Source of the DNA: Trichobilharzia szidati
Lineage: Eukaryota > Platyhelminthes > Trematoda > Strigeidida > Schistosomatidae
Length of the DNA stretch: 64,000 bases
Assembly: GCA_944472155.2 (NCBI GenBank)
Contig: OX235272.1
Location: 96,726,020-96,790,019, forward strand
Reading direction: 5' to 3'
In this document: positions 1-12,100 of the stretch, one piece after another
Layout: every line of letters starts with the position of its first letter
Numbering within the stretch: position 1 is the stretch's first letter
The notes under the pieces: generated by a model
What the model was told of the DNA's origin: nothing
Seen by the model: the letters and a program-made list of their open reading frames with translations, nothing else
The model's database searches: none
Translations under genes and position numbers: made by a program

Positions 1-910
1 GCTAAGCATAACAGACCACACTTCTTTATGTTGATCTACACACTTGTTAAAGAATTCACTCATGCCTCCATCATCCTTAACAGCAACATTATTATGAAGA
101 ATGTAGGGAATGTTACCTTGTTTTGCCGCAGTCTTTTTTGAACAGTTTGCGAAGTGGACTGATCTTGCAACTGATCTTGAGGGCAACAAGTTCTTCCTTG
201 TGGGTTTCATTGGCATAATCTTATCTGATTTTGTCTATTACTATAAGAATACTAACGGGTGGGAAGAAGTCCTTAGATTTATTATAACTTTTACGGATTC
301 TTCTTAGCTTGTTGCTGTTAGCATTCCGTATACATAGTTGAGTTACACATTTGCGTTTGGATTGATGTCAAGAGATAGATTCGATGAAATAAATTGATGT
401 GTTGGTGTAGAAACTGACAAGAACAGTAGCAATGTCTGCTGAGGAGAAGAAAGTATCCCAGTCTCGTCAATGAATAAAAGGCACCGTTGCTTTCTACTTA
501 GCCTTTGAAAAGTCTCTGACTTTTACTGTCCGGCAACGATCTTTAGCTGCAAGGTTAAAGGTGTTGTGGTCGCTACCAAGCAATAAAGGCCCAACTCGGG
601 TGCTGTGTGGGAAAATAAGATCCAGGATGTTGTATTTTACGTGTACGGTGATTAACATTTTGTGTTCATCCATAGAATTCAACCGTATTTATAAAATGAT
701 CAGGGTATGTAGCAGCATTTAGGCTATTCATCTGGATACCATGCATGTTAAAGTCGCCAGCTATATTTTTATAGTCAATATTTAGACAGGTGACGTGTTC
801 AAAAATTTCATATACATGGTTCGTTCTGTTAGTATCAGAATTGGTTGGGCGGTATACACATCCCGATAAAAGCCTTCTATTCAGGTTGGCGTTCATTGTA
901 TCCAACAGGT
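1..910 (-). pseudogene. decayed CR1-like non-LTR retrotransposon (endonuclease and linker to RT)
   Basis: Translating the minus strand of 666-905 gives an APE-type endonuclease segment with a CVYRPTNSD block followed by an AGDFNMHG block. The segment 494-682 continues with NILDLIF and GSDHN, the C-terminal endonuclease signature. Further on, 300 to 1 reads like the linker before the RT domain (GNIPYILHNN, then FNKC). The frames are broken by stops and shifts and the copy runs off the left edge of the window. The family is CR1-like (the SR1/Perere group in schistosomes) by motif order; the exact family is not determined. Confidence 0.6.
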
Positions 911-919
911 TCTAATCTT

Positions 920-1640
920 TCAAGCCACTTTTCTCCGAAATGTCACTTATATACTTCACGACAATCCTTTTATCTAATTACTATTATACTCTATTTTACC
1001 TCAACTCCCTAGGCCTTTAATAAAGCTGAAATTTACTCTTTTCAGTCACACTCTTCTCTCGCATAAAGTGTGGTTACTCTGATTAAGAAAAAACATAAAA
1101 CAACACTCATGTTTGACAATAACTATATTTTAACCAAAAACGTCGTATTTTTCCATGGTAAGACCAATATGGTTAGCATCATACATTGCAAATGTGTAAT
1201 ATCATTTCAAGTAATATATAGCTCTTTCTCGTATTTATCTTGTAAATATACTTCCAATAATGTAGTGCCCATAATTGCGTTTTATACTGTTTTTCAGCTG
1301 CTAAGGATGTTCTTCTCTTCCTGAAATAGCGTTCAGTCACAGCACTCACTCAAATATATGTTGTTTATCGATTGGCCATAACTATCATCAAGAAATGGAA
1401 CAAAGTTTGGGTTGTCGCTCAACTTTGATGGCGACCTTAGTAAAGGATTTGCAATTTAACACTTCTATGAATCTGTTCCGATTGCTTGCAATATAGTTTA
1501 ACAATTTGAACTTTTAAAAAAGGGATAATCTATGCTAATTCAAAATTGTAATTTGTAACATAACTGATCGTTCCTGTAAAAGTGGCATGCATTTCATGTA
1601 ATCCTGCACGTTTCTACGAAATATATATTACTATTATTAC
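920..1640. repeat. dispersed repeat, second copy at 16680-17600
   Basis: This stretch aligns by eye with 16680-17600 in the same orientation. Shared blocks include the gtaagaccaatatggttagc string at 1160-1180, a 'cttcctgaaatagc' block near 1317 and 'tgttccgattg' near 1472. The beginning of the unit (cacttatatacttcacgac) also starts a shorter copy at 7150. No protein motif is recognised. It is probably an old interspersed element of unknown class. Confidence 0.6.
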
Positions 1641-2869
1641 TGCATCTGTCAGTGAGCAACCCAGAACATCAACTGCTACAGTATGGAATTTTGTTACTAA
1701 CAAAAATAAGACAACCACCACAACGATCCTCTTCTCTGCTATGTCTAAAGTGTGTTTATCCTGGGGATTTTAACAGTCTGTCATTGAAGTCAGATGGTAA
1801 CCAGGTCTTGGTAATTAACAATACCGAGGGCATAAAAAATGAAAGCAAGGAGTGAAGATACGGAATTTTATTGCAGTTATGAAGAACCTTTACGAGGAAA
1901 AGAGTAAATGAACTTTGATCAGTGGTGAGGGCTGAGACAAAATGGAGGAGATGATGGTTCGATTCTGCTAAGGTTAAATGAAAATTGGGTGACAGAATGA
2001 CCGGTATATTGAGTGCTCAGTACGTAAAGTTTTCATCATTTTCATTAAGGTCCTGCGAAAAAGAGGGTGTCCATAGATTATCGCTCAGTTCACGATTGCA
2101 TGGAGATAGACATGTGGAAACTGGGGTATTCTGGATGTCTGAAGGGCATAGATTTGCGAGTAAGGAAACACACTGCTCGACATTACGTTGTTGGTAGCAT
2201 AACTGTTGGGTGGTAAAAAGGCGAAAAGATGGTGAGGATATCGACTAACTGGAGCGCTGTAAAGACGGTTTTGTCGTCGGGGAGTGTGATTGTGGAGTAG
2301 TAGCATTTACTGGGTGTATCTCCAAGCAGACTATGCTAAAAGTTTAGGCGACTAATTGGCTGTGCGCCAGGAATATGGGCATAGTTATATTCGGTATTAC
2401 GCCGCCTCATAGTGGAAGTTGGGTAGCTGCAACTGGTTGTATTAAAACGGTGGGAATAAGGGAAAAAATAAGGTTGACTACATGATAACTTTTGTTACCA
2501 CGGAAAGTTCTGTTAGCAATCGAAGATGATTTCCATGTAGTGATATTATTCTTTTGTCAAATAATACTCGAAAATAGCTGCATTGATACCCTGAGACGTG
2601 AAGTCTTCACTGAATGATGCTATGACGAAAAGTACAGCTTTTATATGCAGTAGATTATTTGTGCAGATGTTATTACCCTCCACCTATCCCATCTTGCCCA
2701 TTATAGCGATGTTTTGATACGGTCCACCTGAATCACAAACCACTGCAACCAATATATACTAGGAGTGTGCCGCAGTCGGATCAAATGACGTGGATACCAA
2801 AATGACTAGGCAGGAAATGAGGATTTCCATCATTCCATAAGGCATATAACGGAATTTTATTAAAACTTA
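1641..2869. other. no recognisable gene
   Basis: Only short, unconvincing open frames are present, without splice-consistent coding or family motifs. Nothing can be supported here. Confidence 0.5.
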
Positions 2870-4080
2870 TTGACAAAAAATTTACCAAGCGAAATTTCAA
2901 CTAACGTGACAGATAAGTCCAGCCTCACTTTTCTCAACGATTCTTTCCACTGTCTTGACTAAAGTGCTGGTGAAAATAATAGACATGTAGTTTGAAGGGC
3001 TTTGTCTTGATACTTGTGGACGGAGGCTCCTATGGTGTCTTCCCAGTCACGCGGTAACACTCCATTTAGGAGAGATAGCTTGAAGATCGTGGTCAGTGGG
3101 CCAGTTATGCAAGCTGATAGCTCCTTGAGAAACCCCAGATGAAGACTATTAGGACCTAATATCAGTAAAAAGTTTGAGCATTGGGGATTAGATCAAATAA
3201 AGTATAATCATGTTCCAACAGTTTACACACATCGTGTGTACTGCTGCCGTGAACTTGAAAGCAAGCACAGCGTGATCACTTCTTCCTTAAGGAGGAAGAT
3301 GTTGCACGAAATCCACATCCTCGCCGTGGGAGAACACTTGGTCAAGGATTGAAGAGTAGCGCTGTGGGTCATTGCGCATGGGCCTAATGACCTGTTGGAT
3401 TAGGGATAGCGAAGTGCTAGATCCCAGCAGTTTATAATCAAAGGAGTTGTCCGAAGCTAGCGTTGTCAAGCTTGTCCAACCAACTGTTGGGGCACTGGAG
3501 TCGCCGACTACGAGACTTCAACATTTCGATGTCCAGGAGCCTAGCTTCTCAATTAGGAAAACGTATTCACTGCAGTCAGAACTGCGGTATACAGCAATGA
3601 GGTCAATATCTTCGCCTATACATTGAGGTCTGAAGTTTAGAAGTTCGCACGATTCACTTTTGTGAGGGAGTGATGCTTGATGCTACACATTGTTAAGCAT
3701 TTTTTGAGGTGGATGACTGCGCCACCACCTTTGCGGCTTGGTTGGTCCACCCTAAGCAGTACGAAGTTTGGCAGGTTAACTTCCCTATCGAGGACATCGG
3801 ATGTGAGCCACGTCTTCATGGTGATAATTACATCCGGATCTCCAGAGTCTGTCATATTAGACGGTTCACTCCGTTTGTTCATCAGGCTGCGGCCATCTGT
3901 GCAGCGAACTGTCAACTCAGTTTGACGCTTCTGCGGCCAACCCACAGAGGTTTCTGGATCAACGAACTTTGAACTTTGACAACCCGAGAACCCATAATCC
4001 AAAGGATTTTCTCGCCGTTTCGATGCTGTTCGCTTAATTCTACAGCCACATACCGTCTTTTCACGCGGTCTGCTAGGCAT
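2870..4080 (-). pseudogene. decayed CR1-like retrotransposon pol (endonuclease to start of RT)
   Basis: On the minus strand, 4080-3637 encodes an endonuclease N-terminus with the blocks SNMTDSGDPDVII, TWLTSDVLDREVNLP and RKGGGAVIHL. It continues through 3660-3470 (IGEDIDLIAVYRSSDCSEY in another frame) and 3469-3287 (SSILDQVFSHGEDVDFV). At 3180-2870 an RT start follows (GPNSLHLGFLKEL, then LNGVLPRDWEDT). Stops and frameshifts break the frame several times. A Penelope-like terminus interrupts it at about 3163-3250. It is clearly dead. CR1-like assignment rests on motif order. Confidence 0.7.
3163..3250 (+). repeat. Penelope-like terminal fragment (half palindrome)
   Basis: The block aaagtttgagcattggggat followed by tagatcaaataaagtataat matches the left arm of the palindromic element at 16713-16887. 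Here only one arm is present and it sits inside the decayed CR1-like pol. Confidence 0.55.
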
Positions 4081-6889
4081 TAGTCGACACGGACGTAAAT
4101 GGGTGATCCTATAATAGTTTGGGAGTTGCCTAGCATAGCCTCCCCTCTATTCTTGAGTTAAGTATGACTTTGTGAAGAAGTGCCGGCTGATTTACTATTC
4201 AGTCAGGCTTTTGGCCGATTCTATACAGGCTGCGTATAGTTACACCTAATAGTGTTGGCAGTAGCTTATCTAAAGGGGGCCTGACCAAATTAAAGTCATG
4301 CCTGAACCTGACCTTGGGACTAGAAGCTGTTGATTCTTTCACTCTGTGGAGAATGAGTGACCTGTCAGAGAGATCAGTTTGCTTGCTGTGGCTCTCTTAC
4401 CCTGTGGTTCAAGTACCATTCCATTCTTTGTGGACAATGTGGCATTCATGGTGTCATTATCTCCCTTTTTGGAGGGACACATAACTCCGTTCACTGGCGC
4501 AATCCTCCTATTTGATGATTTTGTCTACCTGCTATCACCTGTGTGGATGAGGTTTGACCAATGTCAATTAAATTTGATAGCAATCACTCAGGAGCGTATA
4601 CGAGTTCACTGAATTCTGATACACTGAGCCATATTTCTCTGCCTTCGGTCGAGTAACACTTTAGATCTACTACAACTAAAAGTTTGAGTAGGTAAAAAAT
4701 CAGAACAACTATGAGTTTTAGCTTGCACCTATTGAATTTTGATCTCTCTAATCCGACCTGCTTGTTGAAACCGTTCATCGAAAACCTTCAACAGCCTCGT
4801 GTTTATTAAGGCTGAATTAAAGGATATTTTATTGTTCTATAGAAATTACTATCTTTAATTTTAAATTCGACAAACAGTCAAACAGTACAAAAACAAACCT
4901 CGCCTTAATCCTAGAGATATTTAATCTGATAGCACTACTGTTAATAAATTCTTCCCCCTGAGTTGTGCATGAGAAACTCCAGTTTCCACAGGTCGTCTAT
5001 GGATTGAAATGTGAAGCGATGTGACCTGCCTTTCACATCTATCGCACTACAACCTTTTCAGTTTGTCTGGAGAACTATACCACGAGATGTTACCATACAG
5101 CTCGATGGCCATCATACCCTGATGGAAGTTCACACCATACTGTAGGGCACTCAGCTTTCTGGCATAATCTGATGGCATACTAAGGTTTGGTCGCATTAAT
5201 GTGCATTATATTCTGAGATTTCGCAAAGAAATCTGACAGTGTGAAACAAAGCTAAGCGTAATGACAAATTGCTTTATAACTCTTTTATAATTCATCAGCT
5301 AAAATACATTCATTTGTTTGTGGTGAAGATGCATTCTTAATTCTCAAGATAGGGAGAAATTCTGCGGCCACTTACATGATATCTTACTCGGTTTGGCACA
5401 CTTTACAAAGAATAATCATTTAGAACCTCTGAATAATGGACGTGTCTGGCGTACAAAAATTTGATTTGGTCATGTCTTTTATTTTAGAAAATATAACTTT
5501 AGTGGAAACCTTAAAGACTTCACGAACTAACTATAACCACGAGCATTTATTGGATTTCCACTTTCGCCTTTTCTTTCCTACTTCAGTTTTTATTCATCAC
5601 CTACTAGCTAATGTCTACCGTGCTACAAGTATCATGCTCCCTTCTACCGACTCGACAATGTCAATTTATACAGGTACACCTGGGGAATAGTTGAAATACT
5701 TCCAAATTTTTATGAGTCATTCTCTGCACCCATACCACGTACAATTAATTTAATGTTCACACGTATACTTTGGAGTACTTTTCTGTCAACTATCTCCCAT
5801 TTTGTTTGGTTCTTATTCTTAGTGATTCACCTTATAGTTGTGTAATTCTGGATAATTGATGGAAGTGTTCTAATTTGAACTGCCATTGTTTTTTAAAGTG
5901 AACTCAGAGTTGAGTAATGGCGTAGCCGCTCCCGCTTTCAGTATATGCTGGAAACGTGTCATGTTCGGTTTGACTTTTTGTGGACGGGATTCTTATTCCA
6001 TTTTCTTAAGGATTTTCCTGGTGATTCTTAAGTATTTGACAGTAAGAATTAGCCTGCTATTTTCGCTGCATCGTGTGTATTTCGAACCAGAAAAACTAAT
6101 GGACTCTACAACTGCTGATAGTAATTGAAGTATTTTTGAATTTTCGACTCAATCTATTCATATGTATTGGTAGCAAACATTGTAACATATCAAATCGTGT
6201 TATCCTTTTTATTGCTTCTTAATTTTTGACTGTACACTTCACACGGAAGTTTGGCAAGCTATTTGGACGAAAGAAGTGAGTTGCATGAAATCTGCTGACT
6301 TGGTTTAGTTGGTGGCTTGTCTGCTTTCATATTAAAATACGCCCATTTTGGTCGTTGAAGTACGTAACGCACTAGAACACTCTGCCAAGCCAGCGCTCAA
6401 AATGCCTCATTCTAAGGCTGCCGTGGATAGGGAAATTGCAGTGCAATCCGAAACACTTCGAAATAGATTTAGGTAAAAATATACGGGAATTCCCTCTCAT
6501 TAATTTGAGCGGAGAAAGAACATTGTTGTAGAGTAATATGGATCCATTTTATTGTGTTGGTTCTCATCAGCTGCATACAACCCGTGGTCTTTAATTTATA
6601 AAACCCAGCTTAAAAGCTAACACAATTTTGTCATTAACAAGCATATTATAAGTGTCATGGTGAGATGGAACATCAGGATGGTAAGGTAGGTGAGGTGCAA
6701 GAATATACATATCTTGTTAGAGAAAAGTTTCCAGAAAATTATTTGGCGGGTTTGCTTTTAGTGTGGTGACAAAATTGGTAACAGTTACATAGTTGGATAA
6801 GAGGAGATCAGAATTTGGTGTGCATGTGGTCATATGGAACGATGATAATGCAATATGGTGAGTAGAACTGATAATGTTAAGAAGAATTG
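4081..6889. other. no recognisable gene
   Basis: No domain, splice-consistent coding or retroelement motif was recognised in this 2.8-kb stretch. Small open frames at 5436-5690 and 5886-6128 resemble nothing known to me. Confidence 0.45.
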
Positions 6890-7145
6890 TTTCTTATTTG
6901 TTGTTTCAACGAGTGGGGGCCTTGAAAAGATAGGTTAGTGAAATGAGAAAATGAAGCGTTTTCAAAAGATTGACTCGGCAGAGCAATTGAAGTCCAATGA
7001 CAGATTCTTTTTGGATACATAGTTTAGATTTGAGCCGTTTTGTTGTGATGGCCTCAGCAAACTGTAGAAGACTTGAGCCTGTTGGACATCTTACAGGTAA
7101 GCTAGTTTTTCGGGTTCTAATCATCCAGATATTTAAATTCACTTC
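6890..7145 (-). pseudogene. Penelope-like element C-terminal fragment
   Basis: The minus-strand frame 7142-6906 contains LLQFAEAI...KLCIQKES, which parallels the end of the longer Penelope-like fragment at 31090-31660 (LLHIAEAVGIHF...NLCIQKR). In Penelope-like elements this lies at the end of the GIY-YIG endonuclease domain. Only the tail is present, so the copy is a 5'-truncated remnant. Confidence 0.5.
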
Positions 7146-7149
7146 TTAC

Positions 7150-7515
7150 TGAAATATCACTTACCTATTTCACGATAATCTTTTTATTTATGCATTATTA
7201 TGTTGTATTTTATTTCAACAACGTAGGCCTTAATAAAACTAAAACTTACTCTTTGTTCATATATGTTAATTGCTTAAAATCTGGTTGCTTCGATAATATA
7301 TTTGTCCCTTCCTATGTAGGACATACTAGTTGTACAGGTACGGATAAGTATTATTTAAATTACGTAGACTTGGTTGGCGGCGAATTTATATGTTTGCTGT
7401 CAATTCTGTGTTTACTTTTGGGGACCATCTGCTAACTAGTCATTCAATGGAGTACATTGAGAAATATAGAAATATTGTCTTTGCATTAACAAAATAAACC
7501 AAGTATGCGTTGGAT
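7150..7515 (+). repeat. composite dispersed repeat; second half recurs inverted at 15955-16210
   Basis: The first ~130 bases repeat the start of the 920 and 16900 units. The second part (7300-7515) matches the reverse complement of 15955-16210. Both contain an open stretch reading YVGHTS.TG.DKYYL in the same frame, so the unit may once have been coding. Family unknown. Confidence 0.5.
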
Positions 7516-8469
7516 AGATAACAGGTACTTGGGAAAAAATAAAGCTTAAGGCCAATACTACATATAACTTTGCTGTCTACGGTATAGAATCTAATTCTTG
7601 GTTTAGGTCCAAAATGGGTATTAATCTCAAATAAGCAATATATTTGTATAATTTTGTCAGTATTTTCACCGTAGGAAATATCAGAAGTGTATTATATTCG
7701 ATATAGACGAATATTGATCATCTCCAGGCGGATTTGTTTTACTGCACCGAGGTCAGCTGCCATTTATGGCTGTATAGTGTTCTGTCCGAATAAGTGGACT
7801 AACATGTTGGAAACTATCTGTAAACCATTTGGGGTCATGAAGAGTGCTTGTCAATGTCATGGTCTAACTACACTAGACTTAGCGCTGTCCTTGGAAGACC
7901 TTCAGCAACAATGTGCAATAACCAACGCGAAAAAAATAACACAGATTGGTGACTCGAGAATCCTTTATTCTTGCGCCAATATAGAACCAACCATAAGGTT
8001 ATTATGCACAAAGTCTAAGAACCAAGGTCATGAAAATTAACCACAATAATACTTCTGATAGTATTTCTCCGTCCTCTAACAAACAGCGTACGATGGAATG
8101 ATGACTGCAGTATCGGTGACTCCCGCCAAAATACGAAGTTGTTTTCGAGTAAACAGCCATGAATTGATCGTTCATTCTTCAACTACATTGACACTGCTTG
8201 TATAGGATATTATTCAGTGTCCTGATATGGTGACGGGATTTTCAAGGGCGTTGATTTATTGAGAGCCAACAAATTGAAGAATCAAGTAGTATATATAATC
8301 GAGTAGCTTTAAGTCCTGTTCAACTCCAAGATTACTTAAGATCTATCCAACTTCCATCACAAGACAACGCAAGAGAAAAGATGGGCAGAAACGTACCACA
8401 AAGGAAAGAAAAAGTATATGGTCAAGCACAGAACCTCAATGTTTGTATATATTTATGTTCATTGTACAC
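7516..8469. other. no recognisable gene
   Basis: An open frame of 117 codons at 7687-8040 (+) is the only long one. It has no family motif, no splice context and no repeat copy that would support it. Confidence 0.4.
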
Positions 8470-9146
8470 TTCCGTCTACTAAATCTATGTATTTATTTCC
8501 ACTTAGTCTTTTTATACATCTGTCCGATTAGTCTATTTATCGTTTATAGAGTAATTAGGAAGTTTTAAGCGTTCTTTAGGTACTATAGTAATGTAATGAT
8601 TGATTCGTTCTAGGAATAAATAGTTTATCAATGTAGTCAGTAGAGTGAAACAGTCTGTGCAGAGAGCGTTTGAAGCTTATAACCGTGTTGCAAGTTCTGA
8701 CTTCTAGGGGCAGGCTGTTCCATATTTTAGAATACATGACTGTGAAGAAGTTTCCGCGGAGTGTTGACTTAAAGGCTTTTATTGTCACTGTGCAAGTTTG
8801 GTTACTCAGATCGTAAGAGCCTTCCTGTGCGAATTGTATGTCCTTATTTTCTGAAAATGATATTTTGTGTAGGACCCTAAGGAAGAATATTAGGTTTACA
8901 ATAAGTCGTCTCTTTCAAAGTGGGTCAAGTTTTAGGATCATGCACCGTGAGATATAGCCTTTCTTACAATCGTAGCCAAGTAGTTTGGAGGTAAAATATG
9001 GTTGGATACTTTCCATCCCTGGCTTGTCGCGTGTGCAAGTGCTGCTAATAATAAATGGACAGTATTCTAGTGGTGGCCTTACACATGTTTTGTATAGAAT
9101 GAACTTGGCTTCATTGTCGCGAAAGTTCCTGAGTATGCATCCTAAG
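8470..9146 (-). pseudogene. CR1-like retrotransposon 3' part, left piece of an interrupted copy
   Basis: Read on the minus strand, this is the RT C-terminal region ending in the 70-residue frame 8788-8576 (FFTVMYSKIWNSLPLEVRTC, then FKRSLHRLF), a typical end of CR1/jockey-like pol proteins. It ends near 8480 at an AAATAAATA-type 3' terminus. The upstream RT part continues at 12789-13380; an RTE-like element was inserted between the halves. A premature TGA (after LDP-L) lies near 8930. The same mutation is present in the inverted copy at 14745-15360. Confidence 0.75.
9139..9146. repeat. target-site duplication, left (ATCCTAAG)
   Basis: The octamer atcctaag precedes the RTE-like element and is repeated directly after its poly(A) tail at 12789-12796. 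Removing the element joins the CR1-like sequence in a continuous reading frame, which supports the boundary. Confidence 0.8.
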
Positions 9147-12100
9147 AGCCTCCAAAAGCCTCAGGATGGTCGGGGGTGGGTGCCTTGCGCTGCGGGTTGG
9201 CCACCCCTCCGCACACCTCTTGAAATGCTCCCATATGACCGGGCGTCTCACATAGCCTCTCCTGAGGAAGTCCTACTCACTGCCTTCACGTGGCGGAGGT
9301 GTTTCTTACCAAAGTGAGAGGGCGAAAGCGGATGCCCGGCGCTCTTCACCGGGTTGACTGTCCATTGGATGACAGTCTAGGGGAGATGGCTAAACCCTGA
9401 TTCCAAACCTCCAACGACTGGCGTATGAAGCCCACTGGAGCTCACCGGCAGACGTATGGACAAAGGGCGTGTTGGATGTCCTGGATGTCTGGCCCCATTC
9501 AAAAAGGCGTATGAACCGAACTCCGGTCACCGGCTTCCAATGGATAGTGGACTCCCTACTCCACTCCTACTGCCTTGTAGGTCACACTTGGTTGTGTAAA
9601 GGCTAGAGCTGCACTCTCGAACAAAAGGCCGAGCGATTCTGGGGACTTCACTCGTACCAAATTCCCACGAAACTTCATGAACTCTCTTACAAACGACTCT
9701 CACCAAGCTACGGCGTTCCCGGTAAGCGACGCGCCCTGTGCTCACCCGGTGGCCAGTGTGAAAAGTAAGCCAGCTGGGAAATTAACACTTAGGAACCAAC
9801 TATTTGTTGGCTGCTGGAATGTTAGGACGCTGTTGGACCCTGGTAGCCAGTCTATCACCATGCGTTCTTTATATGACTACAAGGTGGACATAGCGTGTCT
9901 ATCTGAAGTGAGGTTGCCCGATCATGGCTCCCGCCGAATAGCCGTACCTGGAACAGATTCTTCATTCTGGTTGCTTCATAGTGGACCCCAGAATAATTCG
10001 GGACAACATGGGGTAGCATTTGCACTCAGTAACAAAGCCAATAATGCCCTAATATCGTTCGAACCGGTCAACTCCAGAGTTGCAATCGCTAGGTTCAAGG
10101 GTTCTCCACTCGACATTTCTGTCCTCGCTGTCTATGCCCCAACCCTCGACTCTGATGAAAGTATCAAAGACGAATTCTATGACAATCTTCAAGAGGCAAT
10201 CAACAAAATCCCAAAGCGTGACGTTCTCATAGTAGCCGGCGATTGGAACGCCCGCACTGGCCCTTCAGACGACGCGACGAAACATATACTAGGCAAACAC
10301 GGTCTCGATCAGCAATGCCGTAATGGTGATAGACTTTTAGCTTTTTCTGACTACAATCGATTATACATCACCAACACTCGATTTCAACACCCTAGAAAAC
10401 ATCTTCTCACCTGGTATTCGAACGACGGTCGCACTGCACATCAGATTGACTACATCCTAGTGCGCTCACGCTGGATCTCCTCGGTGGAGGACTGCCGATC
10501 CTATCGCGGCGCAGAGGCCGGAAACAAAGGGGGATCAGACCATACTCTAGTTCGGGCGAAATTAAAACTTCGTTTAACAACACGCCAGAAGGTGCGACCT
10601 CCGAAGCGTATCAATGTTGCCCCGCTTCAATGTTCGATAAAGCGACAAGCCTTGTCCAAACAAATCCAGGCCGAACTAAGCGCCGCAGATGAGCCAACAT
10701 CCACATCTTTTAATACACCTGAGACACGATGGAATCATTTCAAAGAAGTAGTCTCTAAAGCTTCAATGTCGCATTTGGGTACCACATCCAACAAACAGAA
10801 AGACTGGATTTCAGAGCACACTATGCAACTATCCTCGCAAGCCAGAGACGCTCGCCTAGCAAAGTCTCCAGTTTATCGCTCCCTCAGGCGCAAAGCTACA
10901 CAGTCTGCTAGGAATGATAGAAATCGCTATTGGTCTAATGTGGCGACTAACATGGAAGGAGCATCAAATGTAGGCGATTTCGGAAAACTTTATCGCCTCA
11001 TACGCCTATCATCTGGCAAACGCCTTAACAGCCATGCTGTGTTACGCACAGAATCAGGAGAAATTATTTCGGACACCAATGGTAAGATGGAACGATGGGC
11101 AGAACATTTCAAGCAGCTACTCAATCGCAACTCTGGTCAACCGCCTCATCGACCGATACAACACTTACCAACACCCTACGTAGTTGACTGCGATCCACCC
11201 ACTCCAACCGAAATAGCTAAAACAATTAACAGACTCAAGAACAAGAAAGCTCCGGGCGAAGATGGTCTACCTCCAGAAATATACAAGGCCTGCACTCCAG
11301 CGCTAATCGATTCGCTGCACTCGCTATTCTGCTCAATTTGGGATTCCGAAACCATTCCTTCCGATTGGAGCACCTCAGTTTTGCTACCGTTCCACAAAAA
11401 GGGAGACAGGTCAATATGTGAGAACTACCGAGGCATAAGTCTGATTGATATCGCTGCTAAGGTTTTTGTTTCCATTCTCCTGAACCGCTTCGCTGCCGAA
11501 CGCCACGTGCGAACAAGGCCAAATCAAGCCGGATTTCGACCTGGAAGAGGCTGTATTGATCAATTATTCACACTACGAAGAATTTTGGAACACAGGGACA
11601 AATATCAACAGCCGACGGTTGCTTGTTTCATCGACTTCCGAGCTGCATTCGACTCAGTTGATCGAGGAGCACTCTGGTATCTAATGGAGCTCGACGGAGT
11701 TCCGACCAAGCTAATCAACCTGCTCAGGTCATACTACTCCAACACCACAGCTCGAGTCCGAGTGAACGGTGAAGAGTCTCGCACTTTTGAGGTAACCAGC
11801 GGTGTCCGGCAAGGTTGTCCAGCATCCCCCATTCTGTTCAATTTCACAATTGATTGGATTTTACGGCACGCCCTAACCGAGCACCACGGCGTCCAACTTT
11901 CGCCCGATATTCACATAACCGACCTCGAATTCGCCGACGACGTCGTGTTACTAGCTGAAAACTTCCCCGATATGCAACAGGCGCTCGATCAGATAAACCA
12001 CCCCGCGTCTACCATCGGTTTGGAAATCAACACTTCCAAAACCAAAATGTTTTCGAACACACCCACCAGCAATGATGAAGTCTTATACCTGAATGGAGCA

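Noticed and set aside
7687..8040. 117-residue protein on the + strand
   Set aside because: No domain, no splice context, no homologous copy in the window; likely a chance frame.
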